DNA of 64,000 bases from positions 1 through 64,000 of the forward strand of contig CAYSAU010000013.1 in assembly GCA_964429135.1 (NCBI GenBank), in the 5' to 3' direction. The translations under genes and the position numbers were made by a program. Numbering within the stretch: the stretch's first letter is position 1; every line of letters starts with the position of its first letter. The notes beneath the pieces were generated by a model, which saw only the letters and a program-made list of their open reading frames with translations, made no database searches and was not told the origin of the DNA. Below, in pieces: positions 17,298 through 25,469 of this stretch. The DNA comes from CAZSDU01 sp964429135 (GTDB lineage Bacteria > Bacteroidota > Bacteroidia > Bacteroidales > FEN-979).

Positions 17298-17627
17298 TTA
17301 TCCTTTTATCATTGTTAATACCATTTTAAATTTTTCCACTGCATTGACAGCATGGGGGATGCCGGCAGGCATGATGATTGTATCGCCTGTCCCCAGATTG
17401 TAGGATACCTCGTCGATCACGATCTCCGTTTTGCCCTCGATTACCTGCACCATGGCATCATAAGGTGCTGAGTGCGTGCTGAGTCGCTGACCTTTGTCGA
17501 ACGAGAACAGGGTCACTGTCCCCACCGGGCGGTCAATTACCCGTTTGCTGATGATCCCTTCGGAAGAATATTCCACCTTTTCGGGAAACCTGAACACGCT
17601 TGCGTGTTCGAATAACATTTTTTCCAT
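17298..17627 (-). CDS. Cupin-domain protein
   Basis: This is a 109-residue single cupin. Motif 1 is 'LFSFDKGQRLSTHSAPYDAMVQVIEG', containing His52 and an acidic residue. Motif 2 is 'YNLGTGDTIIMPAGIPHAVNA' with a His near residue 93. These metal-binding positions are better kept than in the cupin at 13084. It lies 3 bp from the DUF438 gene and 25 bp after the ferredoxin-like gene, so it is almost certainly co-transcribed with them. The same combination of Rrf2, ferredoxin-like, cupin and hemerythrin genes recurs in anaerobes (from memory), but the ligand of the cupin is not known. Confidence 0.85.
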   Translation of the reverse strand: MEKMLFEHASVFRFPEKVEYSSEGIISKRVIDRPVGTVTLFSFDKGQRLSTHSAPYDAMVQVIEGKTEIVIDEVSYNLGTGDTIIMPAGIPHAVNAVEKFKMVLTMIKG

Positions 17628-17652
17628 TGTTTTACTTTTAAATTATTGTTCT

Positions 17653-18558
17653 TTATATCCAAATGTCTTCCAACACTTCTCCCTGAATGCTTATAATGGA
17701 ACGCTTGATGGGAACATTCCGTCCCGACTGCGCTCGGGCCTTCTGTGCCATCTGGAGCAGACCTCCGCAACAAGGAACCTCCATCATGACCACGTTGAGT
17801 GAATTGATCTTTGCCTCAGCAATCATGGAAGTAAGTTTCTGTAGATACGATTCCTGATTGATGTCTAGCTTGGGACAGGCGATGGCCAGCGATTTTCCCT
17901 GGAGGTAGTTCGCATGGAAACTGCCCATTGCAAAGGCGGCGCAGTCGGCAGCCAACACCACGTCGGCATTCTTGAAATAGGAAGCCTGAGGGTTCAGCAA
18001 GTGAAGCTGAACGGGCCACTGACGAAGTGCTGAAGGTGTACTTAACGCGTTAATCGCAGATTCTGCAGCCATGACAATGGCCTCCTGGTCAATCCTGAAA
18101 TCCTGTTCAATGGAGCCAGAACAACCATAGCCGTTGTGAACATGCGCTTTTTTCCTGGCATCCTGAATATTTGCAAAATGCATCCCTGCTTTGCCCTGTT
18201 CTTTTTCGGGTGTCATATCGATGTTTTTTTCTTTTAAATATTTGATGGCCTGGTTTAACAATTCTGTTTCGTTGTGATCGCGGAGGTGCTCAAGATGTGC
18301 CAGGATGGTGTTGCGTCCTTTGGGTACCATAATTTCCATTACCTTATACTCATCGTAAGGTTCTGCTTCGCGCTCTATGATTTCAATCGCTCCTTCGGGG
18401 CAATATCCCAGACAAGCTCCCAAGCCATCACAGAAAAGGTCGCTGATCAGCCTTGCTTTTCCGTCAATTACCTTTAAGGCACCTTCATGGCAATTCGGAA
18501 TGCACAACCCACATCCATTGCATTTTTCGTCGTCAATCTGAATGATTTGTCGTTTCAT
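17653..18558 (-). CDS. 4Fe-4S ferredoxin-type protein with C-terminal Cys-rich domain
   Basis: The 301-residue protein begins with a complete ferredoxin motif (Cys13, 16, 19, 23; CNGCGLCIPNC). A second follows with only three evident cysteines (Cys43, 49, 53; CDGLGACLGYCP), so the second cluster may be unusual. The C-terminal 130 residues contain 'ADVVLAADCAAFAMGSFH', 'LAIACPKLD' and 'MMEVPCCGG', with isolated cysteines that could bind a further cofactor. It is the first structural gene after the Rrf2 regulator (51-bp gap), followed by cupin and DUF438 genes. An electron-transfer role in a redox or nitrosative response is inferred from context only. Confidence 0.85.
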   Translation of the reverse strand: MKRQIIQIDDEKCNGCGLCIPNCHEGALKVIDGKARLISDLFCDGLGACLGYCPEGAIEIIEREAEPYDEYKVMEIMVPKGRNTILAHLEHLRDHNETELLNQAIKYLKEKNIDMTPEKEQGKAGMHFANIQDARKKAHVHNGYGCSGSIEQDFRIDQEAIVMAAESAINALSTPSALRQWPVQLHLLNPQASYFKNADVVLAADCAAFAMGSFHANYLQGKSLAIACPKLDINQESYLQKLTSMIAEAKINSLNVVMMEVPCCGGLLQMAQKARAQSGRNVPIKRSIISIQGEVLEDIWI

Positions 18559-18609
18559 ATATTATATTATGTATTTAGGTGTTGTTTTACCTTTTATAGA
18601 TTAAAAAAA

Positions 18610-19008
18610 TTACAAATATGAATCCAGTGTTTGTTTCTTTAAAAAATTTCTAAACTCTTCTGTCAGCTTATTCACGACATTGCCAAGAATACAACGGTCA
18701 AAACGGCACACTTCATTCAGCAATGGGCAATCACCCTTCTCAATGGGTCCCTCAATCGTTTCATAAATATTGAGCAGGTTGATCTCCTTGGGATCCATTT
18801 TCATCGAAAATCCACCCGAAGGCCCGCGTACCGATTTCAGCATATCATTTTTTACAAGCCTTTGCAATACTTTTGCAATATGATTTTTCGAAAATCCGGT
18901 AAACTCCGCAATCTTTACTGCATTAATACCATGTTCAGCCCTTGCGATCAACACCATGCTGTGAATGGCAATAGAGGAAGCCTCTGAAAGAGCAAAGATC
19001 TTGGACAT
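18610..19008 (-). CDS. Rrf2-family iron-sulfur transcriptional regulator (NsrR/IscR-like)
   Basis: The protein has 132 residues. The winged helix covers about 1-80 with recognition region 'GFSKNHIAKVLQRLVKNDML' and wing 'RGPSGGFSM'. Three cysteines (Cys94, 101, 106; spacing x6 and x4) lie where NsrR and IscR hold their cluster, so a redox- or NO-sensing [Fe-S] centre is likely. It heads a block encoding a ferredoxin-like protein, a cupin, a hemerythrin/PAS protein and NrfHA. That context makes NO or nitrite sensing plausible, but I cannot separate NsrR from other Rrf2 members by sequence alone. A palindrome at its own start point suggests autoregulation. Confidence 0.88.
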   Translation of the reverse strand: MSKIFALSEASSIAIHSMVLIARAEHGINAVKIAEFTGFSKNHIAKVLQRLVKNDMLKSVRGPSGGFSMKMDPKEINLLNIYETIEGPIEKGDCPLLNEVCRFDRCILGNVVNKLTEEFRNFLKKQTLDSYL

Positions 19009-19021
19009 AAAATTTTATTAG

Positions 19022-19064
19022 GTATTTGAATACGCAAATATATAAATAAAAAACACAGCTGCAA
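19022..19064 (-). promoter_or_regulatory. rrf2 promoter with palindrome at the predicted start point
   Basis: On the minus strand TTG (19062-19064), a 19-base spacer and TATATTTG (19035-19042) form a good Bacteroidota promoter. GTATTTGAATAC (19022-19033) is a palindrome with 5-bp arms. It covers the predicted transcription start, about 20 bases before the ATG, as expected for autorepression. Confidence 0.6.
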
Positions 19065-19101
19065 TAATAAAATGAAAAAAAAGTGATACCTTGCACTTTC
19101 T

Positions 19102-19911
19102 ATGCCACGGATCATTACCAGTGCTCAGAATCCCCTTGTAAAAAACCTGCTCCTGCTGCAGGAAAAACCTCGTGCCCGAAGCGAACAAGGCCTTTTTATC
19201 ATCGAAGGCGTTCGGGAAATAAGATTAGCCGTTGAATCAGGGTTTGGATTAACCTCACTCCTCTTTACTCCTGAATATTTCCCAGAAAAAGAGATTTACA
19301 AGCTTGTGCAACCGCAAGTCCCGGATATTATCGAGGTCCCCGCTACAGTCTTCAACAGAATGGCTTACCGTAAAGGCAGCGGTGGAGTGATTGCACTGGC
19401 TAAACCTGTGAGGCTCACTTTCAGTGATCTTTTACTGACCAATCATCCGCTTATCCTGGTAATTGAATCTGTCGAAAAACCGGGGAACCTTGGAGCGCTT
19501 CTCCGAACTGCTGATGCAGCTAACCTTGACGCCGTGATCATTTGTGATCCGCAAACCGACATCTATAACCCAAACACCATTCGTTCTTCCATTGGCTGTG
19601 TTTTTACCGTACCAATCGTCACAGCTACATCAGAAGAAACAATAGCATTCCTGAGTTCAAAAAAAATCCGGATGTTCGGAACAGCTCTTACTGCAACCCG
19701 GTTGTATCACGACACCGACTTCAGGACCGCCGTGGCCATCATCATGGGGACCGAGGCAACCGGCCTTAGCAACACATGGCTGAAACAAGCAGATGACTTG
19801 ATTAAAATCCAGATGATGGGGAAAATTGATTCGATGAATGTCTCCACTTCCGCTGCCATTGTAATTTTTGAGGCCGTTCGCCAGCGTAGTTTCAGCGCAA
19901 CACTAAAGTAA
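19102..19911 (+). CDS. SpoU/TrmH family RNA 2'-O-methyltransferase
   Basis: The 269-residue protein begins with a substrate-binding domain of the L30e-like type ('QGLFIIEGVREIRLAVESGF'). The SPOUT catalytic domain then carries motif 1 (VEKPGNLGALLRTADAANLD), motif 2 (IIMGTEATGLSN) and motif 3 (IQMMGKIDSMNVSTSAAIV), including the deep-knot residues. It should methylate a ribose in rRNA or tRNA; RlmB- and TrmH-like members are not separable here. It stands alone, starting 93 bp from the divergent Rrf2 gene and ending 5 bp from the convergent pseudouridine synthase gene. Confidence 0.92.
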   Translation: MPRIITSAQNPLVKNLLLLQEKPRARSEQGLFIIEGVREIRLAVESGFGLTSLLFTPEYFPEKEIYKLVQPQVPDIIEVPATVFNRMAYRKGSGGVIALAKPVRLTFSDLLLTNHPLILVIESVEKPGNLGALLRTADAANLDAVIICDPQTDIYNPNTIRSSIGCVFTVPIVTATSEETIAFLSSKKIRMFGTALTATRLYHDTDFRTAVAIIMGTEATGLSNTWLKQADDLIKIQMMGKIDSMNVSTSAAIVIFEAVRQRSFSATLK

Positions 19912-19916
19912 TTTCC

Positions 19917-20792
19917 CTATTTATATTGCTCATCTTCAGGCAACAAAACAAGAAATTTCTTGGGCATTTTACTCTTCACTTCAAGTTGTTCACCTGTTAC
20001 CGGATGCTTGAAAGAAAGGTAATAAGCGTGCAGCCGAATGCGTCTTTCATAACGATCATCGGCGCCATATCGGCGATCACCCACTACCGGATGTCCCATT
20101 TCGGATAAGTGGACTCTGATCTGGTTTTTTCGTCCTGTCTCAAGCTTCACTTCAAGCAGGGTATAATCTGGAGTCCTGTCCATCACCCGGTAATGCGTAA
20201 TTGCCAGTTTTGCACCTTGCTGTACTTTAACAGAATACACTTTCTGATTTCTTCCTTCCGCAAGCCAGCTTCGGATAACTCCCTGATTGTCTTTAACACT
20301 GCCCTCAACCAGGGCATAATACAGCTTTTCCGAATCCTTCCATTGCAGCTTAAGCTGTTCCTGTAAGGCTTCAGTTTTAGCGAATAGGATAATCCCGGAA
20401 ACCTCACGATCAAGCCGGTGAATGATAAATATACGTTCTTTGCCTTTTGATTTTTCTTTGACATAATCCAGCATGATCTTGTAGAAGGAAGTCCCCCCAA
20501 GTCCTTTATCGCCAATAGAAAGCAATCCCGGAGGTTTTTCGGCAATCAGAAAATATTCGTCTTCAAACCAAACCGTGTAAGGAGGTTTGATCTTGCCCGG
20601 GACATACGTCTGACGGTGATATTCCACCAAATCTCCCGACTTCACAATGACGGATGAATTGGTTGCCATTTTGCCGTTAACACGTACAAGGCCATGACTG
20701 ATCAATTTCTTAACCGTTGTTTTGGATGCCGTCTTAAATTCCGTTAGCAGAAATTCCGCCAAGGTGTTTTCTGTTTTAACCAAAATCCTCAT
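19917..20792 (-). CDS. RluA-family pseudouridine synthase
   Basis: The protein has 291 residues. An S4-like RNA-binding segment covers about 1-60 ('TTVKKLISHGLVRVNGK'). The catalytic domain carries the active-site Asp in IIHRLDREVSGIILFAK, followed by 'LYYALVEG', 'KLETGRKNQIRVHLSEMGHPVVGD' and 'IRLHAYYLSFKHP'. The family isomerises uridines in rRNA or tRNA; the exact target (RluC/RluD/TruC type) cannot be assigned. It is convergent with the methyltransferase gene, with only 5 bases between the stops and no separate terminator visible. Confidence 0.93.
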   Translation of the reverse strand: MRILVKTENTLAEFLLTEFKTASKTTVKKLISHGLVRVNGKMATNSSVIVKSGDLVEYHRQTYVPGKIKPPYTVWFEDEYFLIAEKPPGLLSIGDKGLGGTSFYKIMLDYVKEKSKGKERIFIIHRLDREVSGIILFAKTEALQEQLKLQWKDSEKLYYALVEGSVKDNQGVIRSWLAEGRNQKVYSVKVQQGAKLAITHYRVMDRTPDYTLLEVKLETGRKNQIRVHLSEMGHPVVGDRRYGADDRYERRIRLHAYYLSFKHPVTGEQLEVKSKMPKKFLVLLPEDEQYK

Positions 20793-20846
20793 TTTTCTTC
20801 CAATTTCTGCTTTGCCCTGTTTTTTCTCTTCTTACAAGGTTTTCAT

Positions 20847-21911
20847 TTATTTTAATTCAAACTCCATCAGCAAAGGGTTATGATCCGAGTACTCAAATTC
20901 CATAGAAATGGTTTTATTACTTTTAACTCCAATGTTGGGAGATACTAAAAAAAAGTCAATCGTGGTAACAGGGGTTTTCCCCTTGATATAGCGAGAATCA
21001 ACATTCCTGTTACTTGGAACGGTGGGGTCGTATACATATTTCCACCCGGAAAGAAAATTCTCATGAAAACGATTCTGGATCATAAAAGTTACATCCCCGG
21101 TCGTAATCCGGGAAGGATCAAATCCGTATGGATTATCATTCCAGTCTCCCCCAATTATCACCCAGTTTCCATGATGATAGGAGTCCAGAATGTAGTTCTG
21201 TAAACGCTTTAACTCCTTTTTTCTGATTTCACCTTTGATATCATAGGCGGAATTATGCAAGTTGACAAGAATCAATTCCTTCTCTCCTATTCTGTATTTC
21301 AGCGCAAGAATGCAACGTTTCAGCATAACAGTCCGCTGCGGCCAGGGGAAATCAGTATTCAATGAAACCACTTCAGCTCTATCAGGCTGAAAAGGGGTGA
21401 ATATGCTCAGTCCGGAAACTACTCTTCCCATCGGTTTCCAAAGAGGCAGTGGAACGAACCGGCAATCATAATTTTTTCCGAATGCAAAGTAAAAATCAGG
21501 AAATATTTTGGTGAATTCAGATAGAAGGTCTGTATAATACGTTCGTTTGGATTTCCGATCGATTTCCTGAATAAAGATAAAATCCAAGGTGTCGAAAACT
21601 GCCAAAGTATTAAATATACCTTTCAACGCAAGAGTAAAATCATGTTGGTCGGGTATTGATCTTTTACCCCCATCATAGAAAAAATCCATTCCTTTTCCCA
21701 ATCCAGCGTATCCGATATTCCAGGATAAAACGGAAAATGTTTTTTTTTCGGGATTGATGTGCTTACCCTTGATATTTGCTTCAGCCGAATTAAACGGGGG
21801 CGGAATATACTCGGTCAATGTGGCAAATATTAAAAGACCAGCAAAAAATAAAAAAATAACAATGCCTAGAAGTAAAGCTGTTCTCAAGATAATTTTTAGC
21901 AATTTTTGCAT
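20847..21911 (-). CDS. Membrane-anchored endonuclease/exonuclease/phosphatase family protein
   Basis: The 354-residue protein has one N-terminal membrane helix (about 9-32). An EEP fold follows: 'FSVLSWNIGYAGLG' (metal-binding Asn), 'FIFIQEIDRKS' (Glu), 'LVNLHNSAYD', 'WVIIGGDWNDNPYG' (Asp/Asn), and the terminal 'EYSDHNPLLMEFELK' (catalytic Asp-His). This order matches Mg-dependent phosphodiesterases, which include nucleases, sphingomyelinases and inositol phosphatases. The anchoring helix suggests that it acts on the cell surface or periplasmic side. Its substrate is unknown. It is divergent from the GH3 gene at 21984. Confidence 0.9.
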   Translation of the reverse strand: MQKLLKIILRTALLLGIVIFLFFAGLLIFATLTEYIPPPFNSAEANIKGKHINPEKKTFSVLSWNIGYAGLGKGMDFFYDGGKRSIPDQHDFTLALKGIFNTLAVFDTLDFIFIQEIDRKSKRTYYTDLLSEFTKIFPDFYFAFGKNYDCRFVPLPLWKPMGRVVSGLSIFTPFQPDRAEVVSLNTDFPWPQRTVMLKRCILALKYRIGEKELILVNLHNSAYDIKGEIRKKELKRLQNYILDSYHHGNWVIIGGDWNDNPYGFDPSRITTGDVTFMIQNRFHENFLSGWKYVYDPTVPSNRNVDSRYIKGKTPVTTIDFFLVSPNIGVKSNKTISMEFEYSDHNPLLMEFELK

Positions 21912-21983
21912 CCTGTCAAAAAACCGAAAAATACGCTTTTTTTTGTAATTTTACCCTTTTAATGTTCACCTTATTTTTGCTCA

Positions 21984-23525
21984 ATGCCATTGCTGGGATC
22001 TCTGATCAAAAGAGCCTATGAACTTCGTCAACTTCCCATGGATATTATCCGTGTCCATCCTTTTACAAAACAACGAAGTGTGTTGAAATCCCTTTTGACT
22101 AAAGCCCAGAATACTGCTTTCGGTGAATATTATAACTTTCCTGCTATCCTTGACAGTCCAGATTTTCTGATGAAATTCAGGGAGTGCGTTCCTGTTCATG
22201 ATTATAGTTCAATGTTTAAAAACTGGTGGTACCGCAGTCTGAACGGGGAACCTTATGTGGCCTGGCCCGGACACGTAAAATACTTCGCACTGACTTCGGG
22301 TACCTCTGAGGCATCTTCAAAGCATATCCCGGTTACCCAGGATATGCTGAGGGCCATTCAAAAAGCCAGTATTCGATTATTGACCTCTGCAAGTAAACAT
22401 AATTTTCCGGATGAATTTTATGAAAAAGGTATTTTAATGATCGGAGGAAGTACCCATCTCCAATATAATGGTGACTATTTTATGGGCGATTTATCAGGAA
22501 TCGCGGCAAGTAATATCCCTTTCTGGTTTCAGCATTTTTACAAACCCGGGAAGCGGATCTCCCGCGAAAAGGAATGGTCTGTGAAACTGGAAGAGATTGT
22601 TAGAAATGCAAAAGGATGGGACATCGGGGTTATGGTCGGAGTTCCCGCCTGGATCCAAATCATGATGGAAAAAATTATAGCACATTATAACGTTAACAAT
22701 ATCCATGATATTTGGCCAAATCTTTCTGCCTATGTTCATAGTGGTGTCTCTTTTGAACCTTACATGAACAGTTTCCGACAACTGCTCGGCAAAAACATCG
22801 TTTTCAGCGAATCTTATCTCGCCTCCGAAGGATACATCGCCTATCAGCGACCCGATAGTGAAAACGGAATGGAGATGATCCTCGATAATGGAATTTTTTA
22901 CGAATTTATCCCATATTATTCAAAAAATTTTGATCCTGATGGAAACCTGATCTCCAATCATGAAATTCTTACTCTTGCTGAAGTTGAAGAAAACAAAGAA
23001 TATGCACTGATTCTTTCAACTTGCGCCGGCGCCTGGCGTTATCTGATAGGAGATGTGCTGAAATTTACCTCCCTTGAACGATCAGAAATTATATTGACCG
23101 GTCGTACCAAGCACTTTTTAAACCTTTGCGGGGAACATCTTTCACAGGACAATATGAACCGGGCAATAAAAATGTTTCAGGATGAATACCACTTAACCAT
23201 CAAGGAATTTACCGTTATGGGCATCCGTCACGGAAATCTTTTTGCACATAAATGGTTTCTGGGCTGTGAAAATGATATCGACCCTATAATGGCTGCCATG
23301 AAGATTGACGACTATCTGAAAAGTTTGAATGATGATTATCGAGTTGAAAGACTGGAAGCTATTCAGGAGGTTTCTGTCGAAGTGTTACCTTTACGGGTGT
23401 TTTACTCCTGGATGAAAGCAAGGGGAAAAGAAGGAGGGGCCTATAAATTTCCAAGGGTACTTAAAAACGAGCAGGTTAAACAATGGGAAGAACATATCAA
23501 AAATTATGCTGCATCCGCTTTTTGA
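21984..23525 (+). CDS. Bacterial GH3 (auxin-responsive promoter family) adenylating enzyme
   Basis: The 513-residue protein belongs to the GH3 branch of acyl-adenylate-forming enzymes. The phosphate-binding loop is 'YFALTSGTSEASSKHIPVT' (about residues 95-113). Further GH3 blocks are 'YLASEGYIAYQRPD', 'YRYLIGDVLKFTS'-like 'WRYLIGDVLKF' and 'LTGRTKHFLNLCGEHLS'. In plants GH3 enzymes join amino acids to jasmonate or auxin; bacterial members are widespread in Bacteroidota with no agreed substrate. The last 20 bases overlap the LysE gene, so the two are co-translated. A conjugating enzyme next to an amino-acid-type exporter is suggestive, but the link is inference. Confidence 0.88.
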   Translation: MPLLGSLIKRAYELRQLPMDIIRVHPFTKQRSVLKSLLTKAQNTAFGEYYNFPAILDSPDFLMKFRECVPVHDYSSMFKNWWYRSLNGEPYVAWPGHVKYFALTSGTSEASSKHIPVTQDMLRAIQKASIRLLTSASKHNFPDEFYEKGILMIGGSTHLQYNGDYFMGDLSGIAASNIPFWFQHFYKPGKRISREKEWSVKLEEIVRNAKGWDIGVMVGVPAWIQIMMEKIIAHYNVNNIHDIWPNLSAYVHSGVSFEPYMNSFRQLLGKNIVFSESYLASEGYIAYQRPDSENGMEMILDNGIFYEFIPYYSKNFDPDGNLISNHEILTLAEVEENKEYALILSTCAGAWRYLIGDVLKFTSLERSEIILTGRTKHFLNLCGEHLSQDNMNRAIKMFQDEYHLTIKEFTVMGIRHGNLFAHKWFLGCENDIDPIMAAMKIDDYLKSLNDDYRVERLEAIQEVSVEVLPLRVFYSWMKARGKEGGAYKFPRVLKNEQVKQWEEHIKNYAASAF

Positions 23526-24159
23526 AGGACTGATTTTAGGACTTACTGTTGCCATAACACTGGGTCCCGCCATGTTTGCACTCCTGCAAACAAGTGTTAA
23601 GCATGGAGTTAAAATTGGAATATTTCTTGCCATTGGAATATTCGCCAGTGATCTGGCGCTTGTTGTTGGATGTTATTTTGGGGCATCCCAAATTGTCACC
23701 AATGCAAAATACCACCTTATTCTGGGTATAATAGGGGGAATCATCATGACCATTTTTGGTATTTATACTTTTTTTAAAAAAATTCCGAAAACCGAACAAG
23801 TTGAGGCCATCAGCGAAATAAAAGTCAAAAAACCAGGACCCCTGGCATATTTCTTAAAAGGATTCCTGCTGAATATTGCCAATCCTTTCCTTTGGGTTTT
23901 CTGGATTACTTCTGTACTGGCCATAACAGCCACTTATGGAGGAGACCGGAGGGCTGTTGCCTTATTTTTCACCGGAACACTGGCAACGGTTCTGGCAACA
24001 GATATACTGAAAAGTATTCTGGCTAATAAAATTAAAATCCTTGGAAACCCGATGGTCAAGCTTTGGATGAATCGGGCGGTAGGGTTACTGTTTATGATTT
24101 TTGGTGCATTTATTATTGCCGGATCTCTGCTGGAATATTTTAGGGGTATTACATCATAA
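23506..24159 (+). CDS. LysE/ArgO-type amino-acid exporter
   Basis: The 217-residue membrane protein has about six helices. 'GLTVAITLGPAMFALLQTSVKHGVKIG' is the LysE-family N-terminal block; 'GFLLNIANPFLWVFWITSVLA' is the central Asn-Pro motif block. The family exports lysine, arginine, homoserine or related small molecules. It overlaps the GH3 gene by 20 bp, so the two form an operon. The transported molecule is not inferable. The start at 23506 gives the best signature, as the conserved domain begins within 8 residues of it. Confidence 0.9.
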   Translation: MLHPLFEGLILGLTVAITLGPAMFALLQTSVKHGVKIGIFLAIGIFASDLALVVGCYFGASQIVTNAKYHLILGIIGGIIMTIFGIYTFFKKIPKTEQVEAISEIKVKKPGPLAYFLKGFLLNIANPFLWVFWITSVLAITATYGGDRRAVALFFTGTLATVLATDILKSILANKIKILGNPMVKLWMNRAVGLLFMIFGAFIIAGSLLEYFRGITS

Positions 24160-24196
24160 TTTTTCCTATATTCGTCATTCATTAAAATCCCGGGTT

Positions 24197-24790
24197 ATGA
24201 TTACGACACGTTATAAAAACTGGTGGTTTCTGGCACTCAACGGATTGATCGCCATCCTGTTTGGTTTTCTTCTTGTGTTTTTTCCAATCGATGCAATCAA
24301 AACCATCGTTAAATTTTTTGGTATTTTTCTACTGGTGATCGGAGGAGTTCAGCTGACTGCGGGAATTTTAAACATAAAAAATGACAAATCGGCGGGATTG
24401 ATTCTCTCGGAATCCATTTTATTCATTGCCATGGGAATTGCATTACTTGTATTCCCGGAGATTACACTAACAGTTTTTTCAATCCTTTTTGGGATATGGG
24501 CCTTAATTGTGGGAATTGTCCAGCTTGTTATCATTGTTAATGCCGGAATTCAACTGTCAAATAAAAATCTTTTACTTTTCAACAGTCTATTGACCATTCT
24601 GTTAGGCATAATTATGTTTTTCAAACCTCTTGAATGGGGGGCATTTTTGGTTATTATGATCGGCATTTTCAGCATCCTCTTTGGTGTTCTTCTGATTTAT
24701 TTTTCCTTTATACTGAAATCAGTAAATACAAAAGAAGATGAGGAAAAAAATACTAAATCAGCTTCAGAAGGCGCTCAAAATCCACTTTAA
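24197..24790 (+). CDS. HdeD/DUF308-type membrane protein
   Basis: From the ATG at 24197 the protein has 197 residues with six hydrophobic helices in a repeated 'FGFLLVFFP...FFGIFLLVIGGVQL' pattern characteristic of DUF308/HdeD proteins. A longer frame starting at 24101 adds 32 residues encoded inside the LysE gene and is unlikely. HdeD is named for acid resistance in E. coli, but a general role is not established. The last 38 bases overlap, convergently, the 3' end of the LytTR regulator gene. The C-terminal tail is charged (NTKEDEEKNTKSASEG). Confidence 0.8.
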   Translation: MITTRYKNWWFLALNGLIAILFGFLLVFFPIDAIKTIVKFFGIFLLVIGGVQLTAGILNIKNDKSAGLILSESILFIAMGIALLVFPEITLTVFSILFGIWALIVGIVQLVIIVNAGIQLSNKNLLLFNSLLTILLGIIMFFKPLEWGAFLVIMIGIFSILFGVLLIYFSFILKSVNTKEDEEKNTKSASEGAQNPL

Positions 24791-25469
24791 AATTAGTCCC
24801 GATAGGAATCATCTTTTCTTTAATTTTTACCTGGTTCCCTTCAATCATTTCAATTTTTGAGAGCGAAATCACAAAAGATTTATGAATTCGTGGAAACTGA
24901 TTTGCGGGAAGAAGATGCTCAATATTTTTTAAGGACTGATAACTGACAATCATTTTTCCCGGAGTAAAAATTTTTACATAATCGCCCAATGCCTCAATAT
25001 AAAGTATTTCATTAAGGTCGACCTTATAGGTCTTTTTGCTGGATTTAATAAAAATATAACCCCCTTCGGATTTTTCTGCTTCCTTCGATAATGAGGGCAG
25101 GATTTCTTTACTTTTTAAAAATTCTTCCGTCTTTTGTATGGCTTTGTAAAACCTTTCAAACGAAAACGGTTTCATCAGATAATCGATCACATCAAGCTCG
25201 TACCCCTGAATGGCATAATCAGCATAGGCTGTGGTTATAATAACCAAAGGAGGGTTTTTCAGGGATTTTAAAAAATCAAGCCCACTTAATTTGGGCATGT
25301 TAATATCAAGAAAAATCAGGTCTATTGAATGATCATGAAGCATCTCAATGGCCTCAACGGCATTATTGCACTTACAGACAATCTCAAGAAAAGGAAGGTT
25401 CTCTGCATACCGTTCGATGACCCTTTGTGCGAGGGGTTCATCATCAATAATCAGGCATCTGATTTTCAT
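24753..25469 (-). CDS. LytTR-family response regulator
   Basis: The 238-residue protein has a receiver domain (1-120; acidic IDDEP at 8-12, phospho-acceptor Asp55 in IFLDINMP, YLMKPF with the conserved Lys). A LytTR DNA-binding domain follows (about 140-238; 'ILYIEALGDYVKIFTPGKMIV', 'FPRIHKSFVISLSKIEMI'). Its ATG overlaps the stop of the LytS-type kinase by 4 bp, marking a cognate pair. It closely resembles the regulator at 30258-30992 (same 'IDDEPLA', 'DLIFLDI', 'LSG', 'PLVI-TTAY' blocks). Target promoters are not identifiable from this window. Confidence 0.93.
   Translation of the reverse strand: MKIRCLIIDDEPLAQRVIERYAENLPFLEIVCKCNNAVEAIEMLHDHSIDLIFLDINMPKLSGLDFLKSLKNPPLVIITTAYADYAIQGYELDVIDYLMKPFSFERFYKAIQKTEEFLKSKEILPSLSKEAEKSEGGYIFIKSSKKTYKVDLNEILYIEALGDYVKIFTPGKMIVSYQSLKNIEHLLPANQFPRIHKSFVISLSKIEMIEGNQVKIKEKMIPIGTNFKVDFERLLKLI

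Noticed and set aside
24101..24196. Longer N-terminus for the DUF308 protein
   Set aside because: The added 32 residues lie inside the LysE gene and look non-hydrophobic; the family starts at the ATG at 24197.
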